This document shows, in pieces, positions 34,870 to 48,840 of a stretch of 64,000 nt of DNA (the stretch's first letter is position 1; each line of letters begins with the position of its first letter). The notes beneath the pieces are model-generated. The model ran no database searches, was not told where the DNA came from, and saw nothing but the letters and a program-made list of their open reading frames with translations. The translations under genes and the position numbers were made by a program. This stretch comes from Liopterus haemorrhoidalis (taxonomy: Eukaryota; Arthropoda; Insecta; Coleoptera; Dytiscidae): assembly GCA_963971575.1 (NCBI GenBank), contig OZ020620.1:43686924-43750923 (forward strand), written 5' to 3'.

Positions 34870-35870
34870 AAAAAAATTGATGTGAAGTGTGAATTTTCAC
34901 ACATTTCAGGGTTTTGCAGGTATTTAGTAAGTGAATGATGATTATTTGGGGTGCCAAAACAAATTTTATGACAAAATATTTTTTTATGAATTTTAATTCG
35001 AATGCCTATTACCATTATTTAAGTTTTTAAAGATGTGCAGTATTTTTTTTTTTTTATATATCAAGGTTCATTAAGATTTTGAAAATTGCGCCTATGGCTT
35101 CCATTGGTTGTTTTAAGTCATAGCTCCTCCCCTTTGATTTCGTGTACATTCAAATATATAATTAAATTATAATTTCAACAATTTCCACTGGTTATTAAAT
35201 TTACGCTATTAAAAATTAAATGCAAAAATTGCCAAAATATAATTAAAATTTTGAAAAAATAATTTAAACAATATAAAAATGCAAAAAATAAATAAAAAAT
35301 AATATTGTCTCCTCACGTAGGACTCGAACATGAGTCCGATCACGAATTCTTGGACAGAACGCAAGTATCTTAGCCACAGCACCAAAAAACACGTTACTGT
35401 TGAGCGTATTATATAACTATAAGTTGTCAACATTATTAGCAAAAAAACACAAAAAATGCTTTTTTTTCCAAAAACATAATCTGATCAAAAATTCCTGTTG
35501 AACTATTCCGGTTCACACCAATGTACATTACTTAGAATTTTTTCAGATTTTTAGTTTAAACCATCTGGGCTACAGGGTGTGGGACAAAATTTTTTTTGCA
35601 CAATATTGGCAAAAATCGCTTCAAAATAATTTATTTTGGAAAAATAAAAATTTGATCGTTAATCCACGTACCAAGGGCTTTCATTTGATACCCTACTCAG
35701 AATTAAAAAAATATATTTTTTTTTTCGATGAGCACATATTTGTTTATATTTTTAGGGGGATATGTTTTTTAGATGTTTTGGTATTTTTCCTATGTGCGGG
35801 TCAACGAGTTGTATAAGCATGCCAAATTTCAACTCTCTAGGTTTAGCCGTTCGGCTACAATTTTTACCGA

Positions 35871-35912
<42 letters not shown>

Positions 35913-35965
35913 GACAAAATGACGGTATAAGGGTTTTTTGGTCATACCTACAAAACCCTAAAAAA
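34870..35965 (+). mobile_element. F1 copy 8
   Basis: Full-length copy with a canonical left end (GTGTGAATTTTCACAC), a tRNA-like module, about 45 bp of GACA repeats and the right hairpin. Confidence 0.85.
35311..35388 (-). other. tRNA-like module in F1 copy 8
   Basis: Minus-strand B box GTTCGAGTC (35321-35329) is a perfect match. The A-box candidate TGGTGCTGTGG (35374-35384) deviates at one position. Distantly similar to the module of copy 9. Confidence 0.55.
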
Positions 35966-36883
35966 GGTCTTCACTCCCAAAATAGAAGTAATGAGCAAAA
36001 AAAAGTATTTTTTTTATAAAAAGTAAGAGTATAGAATATATTACTCAAAAAGGAGTATAATACTCTAAAAAAGAGTACGTCTGGTCACCCTAATTATACC
36101 ACACAAACAAAATAATATCGTAAAAAAAATTATAACGTAATCCAGAAGCAGAATCAATGATACCAAATAAACAATAATACCAAATAATACCAAAAGTAAT
36201 GCCAAAAAGATCAATTAAGGAATAAGATAAAACTATTTGCACGAAACAAAGTTGTGATGTGATTACAGCCAACAGTAGACTGCATATGTTAACAAATTTT
36301 TGTGTGCTTGTATCACGTGAGCGCTTTATTCCTATACAGCGTTGTCAATTTAACGGTTTTCGATTTTTAGTTATTCATTGTATTAAAAACAAAAAAATTT
36401 ATAACTATTTATGTACATATAATATTTATTATATATCTATAAATTAATTCTAAAAAAAATACATATTTAAAAATTTTCGTGTTAATTGTTAATAAAAATA
36501 ACAAAAAGATTATTAAGACTTGGCAACATGGCTCCTGCAGCGCTACTATGTAATGCGCCAAGTTATCACACTAAACTAATTTATTACTAAAAACGGAATC
36601 CCAGTTACCAGCCAATAAATATTTATTTATTATAAATGCCCTAAATATAACAAAACAATGTATTTTTTCCATTGCATGAATATTTAGAAAGTTAAGGAAG
36701 TCCTTATTATTGAATTAACATAAAACATGTGTATAACAGAACATAAAGGAATAAACATTTGTATTTAATACATTTTTAGTTTTATAAAATTCATATTTGT
36801 GAGCTATGAGCGATCGCCCAAGGTAAATTCGACTAAATCCCGAAGGAAGTACCGGAACCTCTGCTAGTACAAACTATGCGCCA
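35966..36883. other. no gene recognised
   Basis: Between two F1 copies. The segment near 36078-36095 reads, on the minus strand, TAGGGTGACCAGACGTACTC, similar to some hAT ends, but no partner was found. Otherwise unassigned. Confidence 0.4.
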
Positions 36884-37948
36884 TAAATTCCTCTTAGATA
36901 GATATATAATCTAAAAATATTAAGTGAAGGCGGAATGCTGAGTGTGTAGGACATATTTTGCTTTGTAGTATTCACTGTAAAATGAACAATATTTTAAAAA
37001 TAATTTATCATCTCTTAATCTAAGAGCTTTAAAAACAAATTTTATGTTAAAATATTTTTATGTTACTTTTAATTCGAGTGCCTAATACCATTATTTAGGT
37101 TTCTTAATATGTGCAGTATTTTTTTTATATAGCAAGGTTCATTAAGATTTTGAAAATTGCGCCAAATGGCTTCAAATTGCGCCAAATGGTTTCATTGGTT
37201 GTTTCTAGTCATAGCTCCTCCCTTTGATTTCGTGTACATTCAAACAAAATTAAATTATAATTTCAACAATTTCCACTGGTTATTAAATTTACGCTTTTAA
37301 AAATTAAATGCAACATTTGCCAAAATATAACTTGAATTTTGAAAAAATAATTTAAACAAAATAACAATGCAAAAAAAAAAATAAAAAATAATCTTGTCTC
37401 TTCTCGGGGATTTGAACACTCATTTTCTCGGTCAGAACGCTAGTACCGTAACCATTGCACTAAGAAACACGTTATACTTTAGTGTGTTATATAACTATAA
37501 GTTTTCAACATTATTAGCAAAAAAACACAAAAAATGCTTTTTTTTCCAAAAACATAATCTGATCAAAAATTCCTGTTGTACTATTCCGGTTCACACCAAT
37601 GTACATTACTTAGAATTTTTTCAGATTTTTAGTTTAAACCATCTGGGCTACAGGGTGTGGGACAAAATTTTTTTTGCACAATTTTGGCAAAAATCGCTTC
37701 AAAATAATTTATTTTGCGAAAATAAAAATTTGATCGTTAATCCACGTACCAAGGGCTTTCATTTGATACCCTACTCAGAATTTAAAAAAAATATTTTTTT
37801 TTTCGATGAGCACATATTTGTTTATATTTTTAGGGGGATATGTTTTTTAGATGTTTTAGTATTTTTCCTATGTGCGGGTCAAAGAGTTGTATAAGCATGC
37901 CAAATTTCAACTCTCTAGCTTTAGCCGTTTGGCTACAATTTTTACCGA

Positions 37949-38006
<58 letters not shown>

Positions 38007-38058
38007 GACAAAATGACGGTATAAGGGTTTTTTGGTCATACCTACAAAACCCTAAAAA
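36884..38058 (+). mobile_element. F1 copy 9, subfamily 2 with alternative 5' flank
   Basis: Instead of the hairpin end it begins AATTCCTCTTAGATAGATAT and then enters the subfamily-2 block. Copy 13 (48349) starts identically. It contains a short tandem duplication around GCGCCAAATGGCTTCAAATT. The right end has about 65 bp of GACA repeats. Confidence 0.82.
37401..37468 (-). other. tRNA-like module in F1 copy 9
   Basis: Minus-strand A box TAGTGCAATGG (37452-37462) and B box GTTCAAATC (37409-37417) both match consensus exactly. Similar to the first module of copy 13 (48841). Confidence 0.7.
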
Positions 38059-39808
38059 TGGACAAATTTCAATCGGAACCTACTATAAATACCTCTTATA
38101 AATGAGAACTACTTGTAAATGCCTCAATATCCATGCTAAACAACTATTTTAGCAACGATGATAGCAGAAAAATCAAAATTGTTTGAACGCGTCGCTTTGC
38201 ACGACTATAACAACGATATAACCTCGCTGCAGTACGCTCCACTATGCGCGTGTTAACAGGAATTCATTTATTTAATTTCGCCGCTTTGCTCTGTCACAAT
38301 TAGGTTGTCACGAAAAGGGACCTTGCTTGGGTTATTCCATGTTTCAGGTTTGGTATGTGAAAATTTAAAATTCCAACAGTGAAACCATGGAAACGAATGA
38401 CATATGTCAAATATTTTAATACATTTTTCATATTTTGAAGACAAAAGAATAAATAAATGGGAAATTTTTATTAAGTATGACAAAAAAGTTAAATGCAAGG
38501 AAAAGGACAATCAATTTAATGTAGAATTTGCAATGTGAGTATGATTTACAAAACTTAAACAAAATGACCAAAAGTCCGAATTAATAGATAAAAATTACTA
38601 GATTTCAAAATCTAGTTCCGCCTCTACGTTTGGAATAGCCTATAGTTTATTTTTACAAAAGTGAACAGCATATATTTAAATGTAAAAAAGATACAAGAAT
38701 ACCGATATTTTGTGCGAATATCGAAATTTTGCGCGATATATCGCATTTCAAATATCGATATATTTTTCTAAAGTATCGATATTTTCGAAATATCGATATA
38801 TCGTTCCCATCCCTAGTTACGCTATAAAACATCATTACCGGACTAAGCCGTACACAAAAAAAAAACTGCTTTAAGTCATCTACGGGCCACTAGCGCTTGA
38901 GACGGCCGATTTCTTACCTTAGCTGTTCTATGAGATTATGACTAAAAATCTTCTTACACGTCATCTCTCAGAAGATCGAAATTTGACCATTTCAACACTA
39001 ACTGTTAAAACAAAACTAACAAAAAAGGTTGAGGTAACAAGAGTTTATACCTAGAAAACCAGTAACTTGTCCAGATATCCTTTATTCACAAATCATCGAG
39101 CGGAAAAACTGAAATACGGTCGCGAGGAGAGGTTCGATCGCGAGGTTTTGGACTGACTGGTCGTAATTTTAGATATAATACTGTCATCTATACATCAGGT
39201 TGCAAACTATTCAAATGGCCCTTGTATATGTTAACACTGGTAAAAATACAACTGTTGAAAGTATTTTTAGCTAATTGTGTAATTGTGATAGTATTTAATT
39301 AATCTCAAGAGAAAAGATGTTGAATATAAACTAGGGAATTCATAATGTAAGCATAAGAACAACGTTAAGAATTAAATAAAGAAAAAGAAAACTGATTCTT
39401 TTGTTTGAATAAAAGATAATGCAATGATAAAGATAGATGAGCATTAACAGAAAACAAAAATAAAAGAGAATACAAACAAAGAAAGAGAGTGTCCACAGCT
39501 AACGATTAATGACAGAGAACAAAACAGTTACTAATAAAATTACGTAGTGCAAACAAACAAAGGCGACGCGATGAGCAGGCCATGACAGAAAGAAGAAGAA
39601 TGAATAAAATGTCCTCACTCCCTCCAACATTACCTAGATAGCGCCACGCTTCAGATCATTAGCAATTTTTATCTTTTTTAAAAGTTTAAATTTAATTTCA
39701 AATTCTCTAGATAACAGTAAATGAACGAAGGGTCATTGTTTTAAAGATTATTTTGTCGATTGTTTCAGGTAGTGATTAAGATGTAGGGCCTGCGCCAAGC
39801 AAATTGCT
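38059..39808. other. no gene; possible transposon end at 38655-38816
   Basis: Unassigned except for a run of ATCGATAT palindromic repeats ending CGTTCCCATCCCTAG (38700-38816). On the minus strand this starts CTAGGGATGGGAACGATATA, a form seen at hAT ends. No duplication identified. Confidence 0.35.
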
Positions 39809-39916
39809 TTTTAGGGTTTTGTAGGTATGACCAAAAAACCCTTATAGCGTCATTTTGTCGTCTGTCTGTCTGTTCGGTAAAAATTGTAGCCAAACGGCTA
39901 CAAATACTAAAACATC
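39809..39916 (-). mobile_element. F1 right-end fragment (copy 10)
   Basis: TTTAGGGTTTTGTAGGTATG, a short CTGT tract and CAAACGGCTA, then an internal deletion to AATACTAAAACATC. It lies head-to-tail next to copy 11. Confidence 0.75.
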
Positions 39917-39948
39917 GAGTTCTTCTAAACCGTCATCTTATCTCTTCA

Positions 39949-41024
39949 TTTTTAGGGTTTTGTAGGTATGACCAAAAAACCCTTATACCGTCATTTTGTC
40001 GTCTGTCTGTCTGTCTGTCTGTCTGTCTGTTCAGTAAAAATTGTAGCCAAACGGCTAAACCTAGAGAGTTGAAATTTGGCATGCTTATACAACTCTTTGA
40101 CCCGCACATAGGAAAAATACTAAAACATCTAAAAAACATATCCCCCTAAAAATATAAACAAATATGTGCTCATCGAAAAAAAAAATATTTTTTTATAATT
40201 CTGAGTAGGGTATCAAATGAAAGTCCTTCGTACGTGGATTAACGATCAAATTTTTATTTTTGCAAAATAAATTATTTTGAAGCGATTTTTGCCAAAATTG
40301 TGCAAAAATTTTTTTGTCCCACACTCTGTAGCCCAGATGGTTTAAACTAAAAATCTGAAAAAATTCTAAGTAATGTACATTGGTGTGAACCGGAATAGTT
40401 CAACAGGAATTTTTGATCAGATTAGGTTTTTGGAAAAAAACGCATTTTTTGTGATTTTTGGCTAATAATGTACACAAGTTATAGCTTTGTAACACGCCAC
40501 ACTGTAACCTGTATGCTGGTCTAGTGGTATTAGACGCTGATTTTCCAACCAAGTAACCCGATCCGATAGGGATCGAATTCTGTGAGAAAGAGACTATATT
40601 ATTTCTTGTTTTTTTTTTTAATTTTTATATTGTTTAAATTATTTTTTCAAAATTCTAGTTATATTTTGGCAAATGTTGCATTTAATTTTTAAAAGCGTAA
40701 ATTTAATAGCCAGTGGAAATTGTTTAAATTATAATTTAATTCTGTTTCAATGTACACGAAATCAGAGGGGCGGAACTTATAACAACCAATGGAAGCCATA
40801 AGCGCAATTTTTAAATTCTTAATGAACCTTGCTATATAAAAAAAAAAAAAATACTGCACATATTTAGAAACCTAAATAATGGTATTAGGCGTTCGAATTA
40901 AAATTAACAAAAAAAATATTTTAATATAAAATTTGTTTTCGCATCCAAAATAATCATCATTCACTTACTAAATACCTGCAAAACCCTGAAATGTGTGAAA
41001 ATTCACACTTCACATCAATTTTTT
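39949..41024 (-). mobile_element. F1 copy 11
   Basis: Full-length minus copy with both ends, about 25 bp of CTGT repeats and the tRNA-like module. Very similar to copy 1 across the whole length, including the module. Confidence 0.85.
40511..40586 (+). other. tRNA-like module in F1 copy 11
   Basis: TGGTCTAGTGG (40517-40527) matches the A box. GATCGAATT (40571-40579) matches the B box except the last base. The stretch GATTTTCCAACCAAGTAACC is shared with copy 1. Confidence 0.68.
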
Positions 41025-42410
41025 CGGATTCTTCACATTTATCTTCTTGCATCAGAGCATATATTTGGCGCAAGACTTTCCTTTCGAAAATTATTAGCTA
41101 TTCTTCTTGTTCTTGACGGAGTGTTCTGTAATATTGTACATAAACACTGACCTAATTATAGTTTCCTACAGTCCTATTTTTGTGGAATGATGTCGTCAGT
41201 ATATCCTAGTACATTGTTTCTATTTCTAAAGATGTAGTGGTTGTGCTGAATTAGGTGCCAGCTGTGAACGCCGTATTGATAATATTAGCCCCTATGCAAT
41301 TTGTTGGCCATCTCTTATTTATTTTTACTGATTGTATTTATTCTGTGAATGTGACTGTGTGATTTCTGTGACTTTTAAATTTACTTCTCATTTCTTATAC
41401 AAATTATTGATTCATAATTAATTTATGTTTTAATAAAGTAATAAGAAAATTGAAATGCTTTTACGAGTATTATTATTTGTTCTACTGAATATTTTCTATT
41501 CTATGAATTTAATTGAATATTATGGCCTTTATTTACCTTCAGATCACAAATTTTCTCATCTCAAATTCTTTATTTAAAATGCCAATGACTTGAAAGCTGG
41601 AGTAATAAAATGTTCAGGATTTCCTGAATGACGTAATCCATAGCAAGAGATTCATTTCTTCCCCTAAATCTCATATCTGACAGTAATTTTTCTGAAGATT
41701 CATGTAAATATTGGCATTAGCATGAATTAAACAAACTGAAAGTTGAATAATGCTTTATAAATTACCACGAATGTCAACAGAATGAGATCCGGGCTAGACA
41801 GGCGGAACACCCGGAGAAATATCCAAACTCCCGGACGTCCATCAAACCAGCGCACTGAGAAATCATTGAGCTAACACTGGGAATTGTACACATCTCATTT
41901 GTTATGTACCCCTCGCATTTAAGACTGGCTCACTTTGTTAAATTTCGATTATCTGCTGAAATTGTAATTTTTACATCATTATTAAAGTCAGGCTGGAGTT
42001 TTTCACTGTAACACTGAATCATTGCACTCAAATATGAAAAATACCGAGAGACCAAATAAATTTATAATTAGAGTAGGCTATGATTCGTGTTATACTGGTG
42101 GTAAAAGTGTATAATAACAATTTACAAATGCCAGAATAGCCACTGTCAGGATATGTCAAATTCAAAGTTACTAGGTTGGGTTTTTGTAATGCAATTTCTT
42201 TGATTTTGATGGAAATTTTCAACAAAATAATCTAAAGAAAAATGATATAAAAGGTTTTAATCATAAAATTATAACAAATGTCCGAAATTCCCCACTTCAG
42301 ATTCAATGCAACTGCTAAATCCTCTTTTCATATTCTCAAATGTGTTTTGTAATGAGCGAAAAACTATCGAGTTGACCAATTATGGATTATTTTTATGCAA
42401 TGTGATTCTT
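41025..42410. other. no gene recognised
   Basis: Nothing identifiable on either strand. Confidence 0.45.
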
Positions 42411-42556
42411 TTTACCGACCGCCAACATATATAAGGGTGGTATTGTGATGATACCGATTTTGACATTTCTAGATTTCGATGGATCTCCACGAATTGATAT
42501 TATATACGGTCCCTACATAACGTTTGACTATTTTAGGCATGATATCTGTCTGTCGA

Positions 42557-42606
<50 letters not shown>

Positions 42607-42893
42607 GGTCCGTGTACACGTACTGAGCAAATTCGGCTAAAAGGATTTTTATGTAAACTTCATATTTAAGCTTTTGACATCAATGGTACAAGTTGATCAA
42701 CTTTTGGTAAAAATCAGTTAACTAGAAATGGGAGTTTACTCGTGTCGGTTTTAAGATTTTTGCGAATATTTCACAACAGAGGAATATTTCGAAAAAAATT
42801 ATTTAACAAAAGTTGCTATAAAAGCATTATCTAACAACTTTTATTTGAGACATTTTTTTGATAAAGCAGCATAAATTAAACAAAGGACCAAAA
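42411..42893 (+). mobile_element. Helentron-like element F2, copy 2
   Basis: 5' end TTTTTACCGACCGCCAACAT, then ATATATAAGGGTGGTATTGT. The pair ACCGCC/GGTGGT can form a small hairpin. A (CTGT)n tract lies at 42547-42606. The body matches copies at 23618 and 45490. The 3' hairpin end is missing (stops near CAAAGGACC). Confidence 0.75.
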
Positions 42894-43309
42894 ATTTATT
42901 TATCCCCGACTCTAGAGAAGACAAAATAGATCATGGCACTTATTTCTTGGGACGCAAAAGAGATCTTATACACAGACTACCACCCAACGAGCCAAACAAT
43001 TAACGGACAATAGTAGGCTGAATTTCCTGACTGTTGAATAAAATTCGCGACAAACGTCTAGGTTTAGACAAAAAGAAAATTATTTACACCATGCCAATGA
43101 GCCTGCTCATTCCAGCATTGTAACTAGAAGACTGGAAGATTAAAGCTCGTAGTAGTTGGTTATCCAACTTATCTGGCACCCTCCGACTTCTATCTCTTTC
43201 CAAGAAAGAGTTTTCGGTCAGATGAGGATGTCATGACTTCCGTAAATGATTATTTTTATGGTCCATATAGCTTCTCTTAGCACCGAGCGTATTTATACCG
43301 GCGTATATA
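42894..43309. other. no gene recognised
   Basis: Nothing identifiable. Confidence 0.4.
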
Positions 43310-43895
43310 GGGGAAACCGGAGCATAACGGGCTCCCGGGGCATAATGGGCTACCCTATTTTTGGCTGTTAAAGCATGCCGCCATGTTTGGGTCACGTTCC
43401 AATCACGTTCAGTACTTTGCTAGTGTCTTCTGAAAGTGATTGTATGACTGAAAGCTGGCATTTACATTTTGTAAATTGGTGAAAGGTGTTTTTTGTTGTG
43501 TTGATATATTTTTTACACATATCCAGATGTTGATCGTTCCAGTGCAGAGCATGTGGCAAGTGGGCACATTGTTCTTACGCTGGAGAAAATGATAAGGATG
43601 AGGAATGCACTCACGTGTGTTCATTCTGCGCCAGATTTTAGCTGATTGCCCATTATATCACGCCCGTGCTCATTCTGCCCCGACGCCGAGGCAAAATGAG
43701 CACAAGGAAGCTTTTTTTTATATTGCCATAACTTTTATTTTTGTATTTATGTAAGTTTTGTAAGTTTTTTTACTGTATGTAATAATTAAACAATAAATCA
43801 TCTTACGAATAAAAGTATTTCGAAATTTTTTACGATATTCCTTAAGATTTTATTAAAGATAATCCTTAAGGTGCCCGTTATGCCCAGGCTTCCTC
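43310..43895. mobile_element. pogo-like MITE
   Basis: The ends read inward GGGGAAACCGGAGCATAACG and GAGGAAGCCTGGGCATAACG, and both continue GGC. TA lies on both sides (43308-43309 and 43896-43897). Internal motifs GGGGCATAATGGGC and GGCAAAATGAGCAC repeat the terminal theme. These GGGGCATAATGGGC-type ends are known from pogo-like Tc1/mariner elements. No intact transposase in 586 bp. Confidence 0.7.
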
Positions 43896-43897
43896 TA

Positions 43898-44635
43898 CGC
43901 GCAAATCTACTTAAAAAGGTCTTCAGCAGAATCTAGGATGGTCAAAAAAAGAAAATTCAAGAGGAAGTACTGGAAATATTTTGTTACAGAATGTGATCCG
44001 CGAGGTAAAAAAAGTTGTTTACCTCTGGGCTAGTATAGTGTCTTTTTACGTGTCAAATTTATGTTTGAAATATTTTTTGTTTTATTTCGAATTTAAAATT
44101 ATAATTTACATTATCTACGAATAAAATATTTTTGGCATTATCAGTAAACACATTTGTGGTCTTTCCAGATCCCATCTGACAGTTCGCTAGTCATAAAGCT
44201 CGGATAGATACATAGTGACACAGATTATTTTGACATTGAATTATTACGTTTTTGTATTTTAATTTGACAGAAAATCACCCATAAATTTTTGCTTATCGTT
44301 TTTAACATAAATAAAAAAGTTTTCTAGTTTTAGATAAGAAATTTAAACTATTTTATGAAAATTATGAGAATAGGGGATACGCATAAAATTTATATTTCCT
44401 TAAAACTACATTTTTTTGATATGTTAATGTTAGTTATTTAAATTTGAAATAAGCCGACCACGCCGCGAAGGTTGCCGAGTAAATACGACTGAGACTGATG
44501 CGGTTTGACGTCACAGATACAGACTAAACATAATCTTTACGTGTGTATATTGTATTGTTCGAGAGTTTTGTATTTGATTTTGACAATTTTTCACGCATTT
44601 ATTATTAAAATAATTTATAAAATATATGTACTCAC
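43898..44635. other. no gene recognised; downstream intron of the THAP exon
   Basis: If the THAP exon at 44636 is real, this is intron on the minus strand. I cannot identify the next exon. A GACGTCAC site near 44509 sits in a GC-richer patch without further support. Confidence 0.35.
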
Positions 44636-44857
44636 ATTAAAATGGTCTTCACAAACATAAAGTTTACTTTTTTTTGAAATATCGGTTTTATTTCGCCTCA
44701 TAGCTTTCAGCCACAAATTTCGCCTTTTCTGTTGTTTTTCGCCATCAGGCAATGATATAAATTGTTTTTTTGGATTTCTAATTGAACTATTTGTGCACAT
44801 CGGTACTAAACAATATTTTCGACTATGTTTCGAAGTACTGGGGCCTGGATCTTCCAT
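44636..44857 (-). CDS. THAP-type zinc-finger exon (5' coding exon)
   Basis: From an ATG at 44857 the exon encodes 74 residues and ends exactly at a canonical donor (AAT then GTGAGT, phase 0). The C2CH zinc ligands of a THAP domain are visible: Cys16 and Cys21 in KYCLVPMCTNSS, then Cys69 and His72 in VCEDHFN, with the conserved Trp in RRNLWLKAMRRN between them. THAP domains bind specific DNA and occur in transcription regulators and in transposases of the P and ISL2EU types. The C-terminal AVPTM box must lie in the next exon, which I cannot find. The short acidic, Ser/Pro-rich leader is usual. It could be a host gene or the first exon of a THAP transposon; codon and base composition do not decide. 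Confidence 0.6.
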
Positions 44858-45225
44858 ATTTTATATATTTTAATATAAAATTTAATTCGGTAAACATGTA
44901 TAAATTATTTTTATAGAATTAAACTTTATTTTAATTAAAATCACTCTAACTATACATAACCCAGGTTGTACGCAGTACACTGGGTAGACTGTACTTAGTT
45001 GGGGTATGACGTCGTTTTCGGGCGCTACATACATTTCTAATTTTTTTAAGCCTTCAAATTAAAAAAAAAAAAAATGCAAAACTATGTTTTATGTTTATAT
45101 GCAACAAAAGGAATATAATTAAAAAAAAAATAAAAAAACATGCCTATCCCCTATTGTTGAATTATAAAAGAAACCCAACAAATAATACCAAATCAGGTGA
45201 ATGTGAATTGTATGAGATTGTCATT
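44858..45225. other. no gene recognised; upstream of the THAP exon
   Basis: Contains an A-run near 45061 and a TATGACGTCGTTTTC segment at 45005. If the THAP frame is a gene, its promoter or 5' untranslated region would lie here. No clear TATA box or initiator is called. Confidence 0.35.
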
Positions 45226-45232
45226 TTATGAC

Positions 45233-45489
45233 AATCAGGGGTCGGCGACCCATGGGATAGATGCGGCCTGTCGAACGATTTTGTGCAGCCCACCAATAAG
45301 AAATTATAATGTTTACTTTTCTTATATAGCATGGCCAAAACATTAGTACCATGTTGTTAAAACCTACATTCACAGCTCTAAAATTAATAGACTAATGACT
45401 ATGAGTTGTTCATTGCAGATTAAATTTAATAGACTATGCGTTGTCGACTATACACAGTATTCCAAACTTTGTAGTTAGTGCACTGTTTA
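45233..45489. mobile_element. hAT-type end and unassigned DNA
   Basis: CAGGGGTCGGCGACCCATGG followed by GATGCGGCCTGTCG at 45237-45276 is typical of a hAT end. A possible opposite end, read on the minus strand as CAGTGGGTCCCAACTTTTTG, is at 45868-45887, but an F2 fragment lies between, so pairing is uncertain. Confidence 0.4.
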
Positions 45490-45819
45490 GTGTCTGTCTG
45501 TCGGTCCGTGTACACGTGCAGAGCAAGTTCGGCTAAAAGGACTTTTATGAAAATTCATATTTAAGCTTTTCACATCTAAAGAGTTGATCAACTTTTGGTA
45601 AAAATCGCTTAACTAGAAATGGAAGTTTACTCGTGTCGGTTTTAAGATTTTTGCGTATATTTCAACAGAGAAAAATTTCGAAAAAATTTATTTAACAAAA
45701 GTTGCTATAAAGGCAATAACTAACAAGTTTTATTTGAGACATTTTTTGATAAAGCAGCATGAATTGAACAAGTACTTTATGATGGCGGTCGCTCCTGTGG
45801 TGGCCACAACTGATTTTTA
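45490..45819 (+). mobile_element. Helentron-like element F2, copy 3 (5'-truncated)
   Basis: It begins in the microsatellite (GTGTCTGTCTGTCGGTCCGT). The body matches copy 2 and continues to the 3' end GATGGCGGTCGCTCC with the hairpin CCTGTGGTGGCCACAACTGA. Confidence 0.72.
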
Positions 45820-46628
45820 ATTTGAGATGCATAAAATAGGGAAATAGACTGACCAGAGGTACGAAAATCAAAAAGTTGGGACCCACTGGTCTACAGCTAT
45901 TATGTTTCTTATATTAATGTCGGATTAAGGGCAGAAATTGGGAATCACTGAACAAGAGTGTAAAATAAATCCAGGATACAAATAAATGAAATATTGCTGA
46001 ACGAACATAAAATATGAAGTTCTTAGCAATTCTAAAAGTTCAAAAAAGATAAGAATCAGTTTAACTAAAAACTTTAAATGTTATATTGGAAAATTTATAA
46101 AAGGTAAAATGCAGTGAACTAAAAAAATTACTTTTTTATTTTTATTTCTCTCGTTCAAGAATCAGAAACTGTTCTTTTTCTTACAAAACTATCTCATTCT
46201 TTTTCTCCATTAAACTTTCAATATTTTCAAACTCATTCAATAAACTACTAATTATTTCCCAATCAACTTTTTTTGAGATTTTTATAAAACAATACATGAA
46301 GAAAAATAGGTCGTATCGATAGCTTTACAGTTTGTTTTCTTTTTGATTTTAATTTTCTCATTAAGAATAACACAGAATATTCACCAATTAAAATTTACAC
46401 TGTTCATTACACAAATTTTCTTTTGTACTACTTTCTTCCCACTTAATTATGAAATAAGGAAATTGGGGTGGATTTATTTTAAAAATGTACATTCATGTTC
46501 AGAGTCTCCCTAATACATCAACTTTTTTTTGGACATGATTGTTTATAGTTCAGATTGTTTACAAAGATTAAATAATTATAGGACCTATTTTGAGAATTGC
46601 GCCAGATTCAAGCCATCGGTAAAACTAG
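45820..46628. other. no gene recognised
   Basis: Nothing identifiable apart from the possible hAT end noted at 45868. Confidence 0.45.
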
Positions 46629-46804
46629 AAAAATTTATGTGAAGTGTGAATTTTCACACATTTCAGGGTTTCGCAGGTATTTAGTAAGTGAATAATGATT
46701 ATTTGGAATGCCAAAACAAATTTTATTATTTTTTTTTTTTTTGTTAATTTTAATTCGAATGCCTAATACCATTATGTAAGTTTCTAAATATGTGCAGTAT
46801 TTTT
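46629..46804 (+). mobile_element. F1 copy 12, left part, interrupted
   Basis: Left end with GTGTGAATTTTCACAC through GTGCAGTATTTTT. The sequence then jumps into F3 and resumes at 48316 with TATATAGCAAGGTTCAGTAA, so F3 inserted within the T run of this copy. Confidence 0.8.
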
Positions 46805-48315
<1,511 letters not shown>

Positions 48316-48350
48316 TTTTATATAGCAAGGTTCAGTAAAATTTTGAAAAA
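48316..48350 (+). mobile_element. F1 copy 12, resumed fragment
   Basis: TATATAGCAAGGTTCAGTAA continues the F1 copy broken at 46804 for about 35 bp before copy 13 begins. Confidence 0.7.
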
Positions 48351-48840
48351 ATTCCTCTTAGATAGATATATAATCTAAAAATTTAAGTGAAGGCGGAATG
48401 CTGAGTGTGTAGGACATATTTTGCTTTGTAGTATTCACTGTAAAATGAACAATATTTTAAAAATAATTTATCATCTCTTAATCTAAGAGCTTTAAAAACA
48501 AATTTTATGTTAAAATATTTTTATGTTTATTTTAATTCGAGTGCCTAATACCATTATTTAGGTTTCTTAATATGTGCAGTATTTTTTTTATATAGCAAGG
48601 TTCATTAAGATTTTGAAAATTGCGCCTATGGCTTCATTGGTTGTTTCTAGTCATAGCTCCTCCCTTTGATTTCGTGTACATTCAAACAGAATTAAATTAT
48701 AATTTCAACAATTTCCACTGGTTATTAAATTTACGCTTTTAAAAATTAAATGCAACATTTGCCAAAATATAACTAGAATTTTGAAAAAATAATTTAAACA
48801 AAATAAAAATGAAAAATAAATTACAAAATAATATCGTCTC

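Noticed and set aside
36060..36110. hAT end reading TAGGGTGACCAGACGTACTC
   Set aside because: Plausible word but no partner end and no 8-bp duplication found; not listed as an element.
38655..38816. Clustered ATCGATAT words as a regulatory array
   Set aside because: More easily explained as the palindromic subterminal part of a transposon ending CCCATCCCTAG.
44500..44520. CRE-like TGACGTCA site as promoter of the THAP gene
   Set aside because: It lies downstream of the exon start on the gene's strand and only the GACGTCAC core is present; a single short motif is not evidence.
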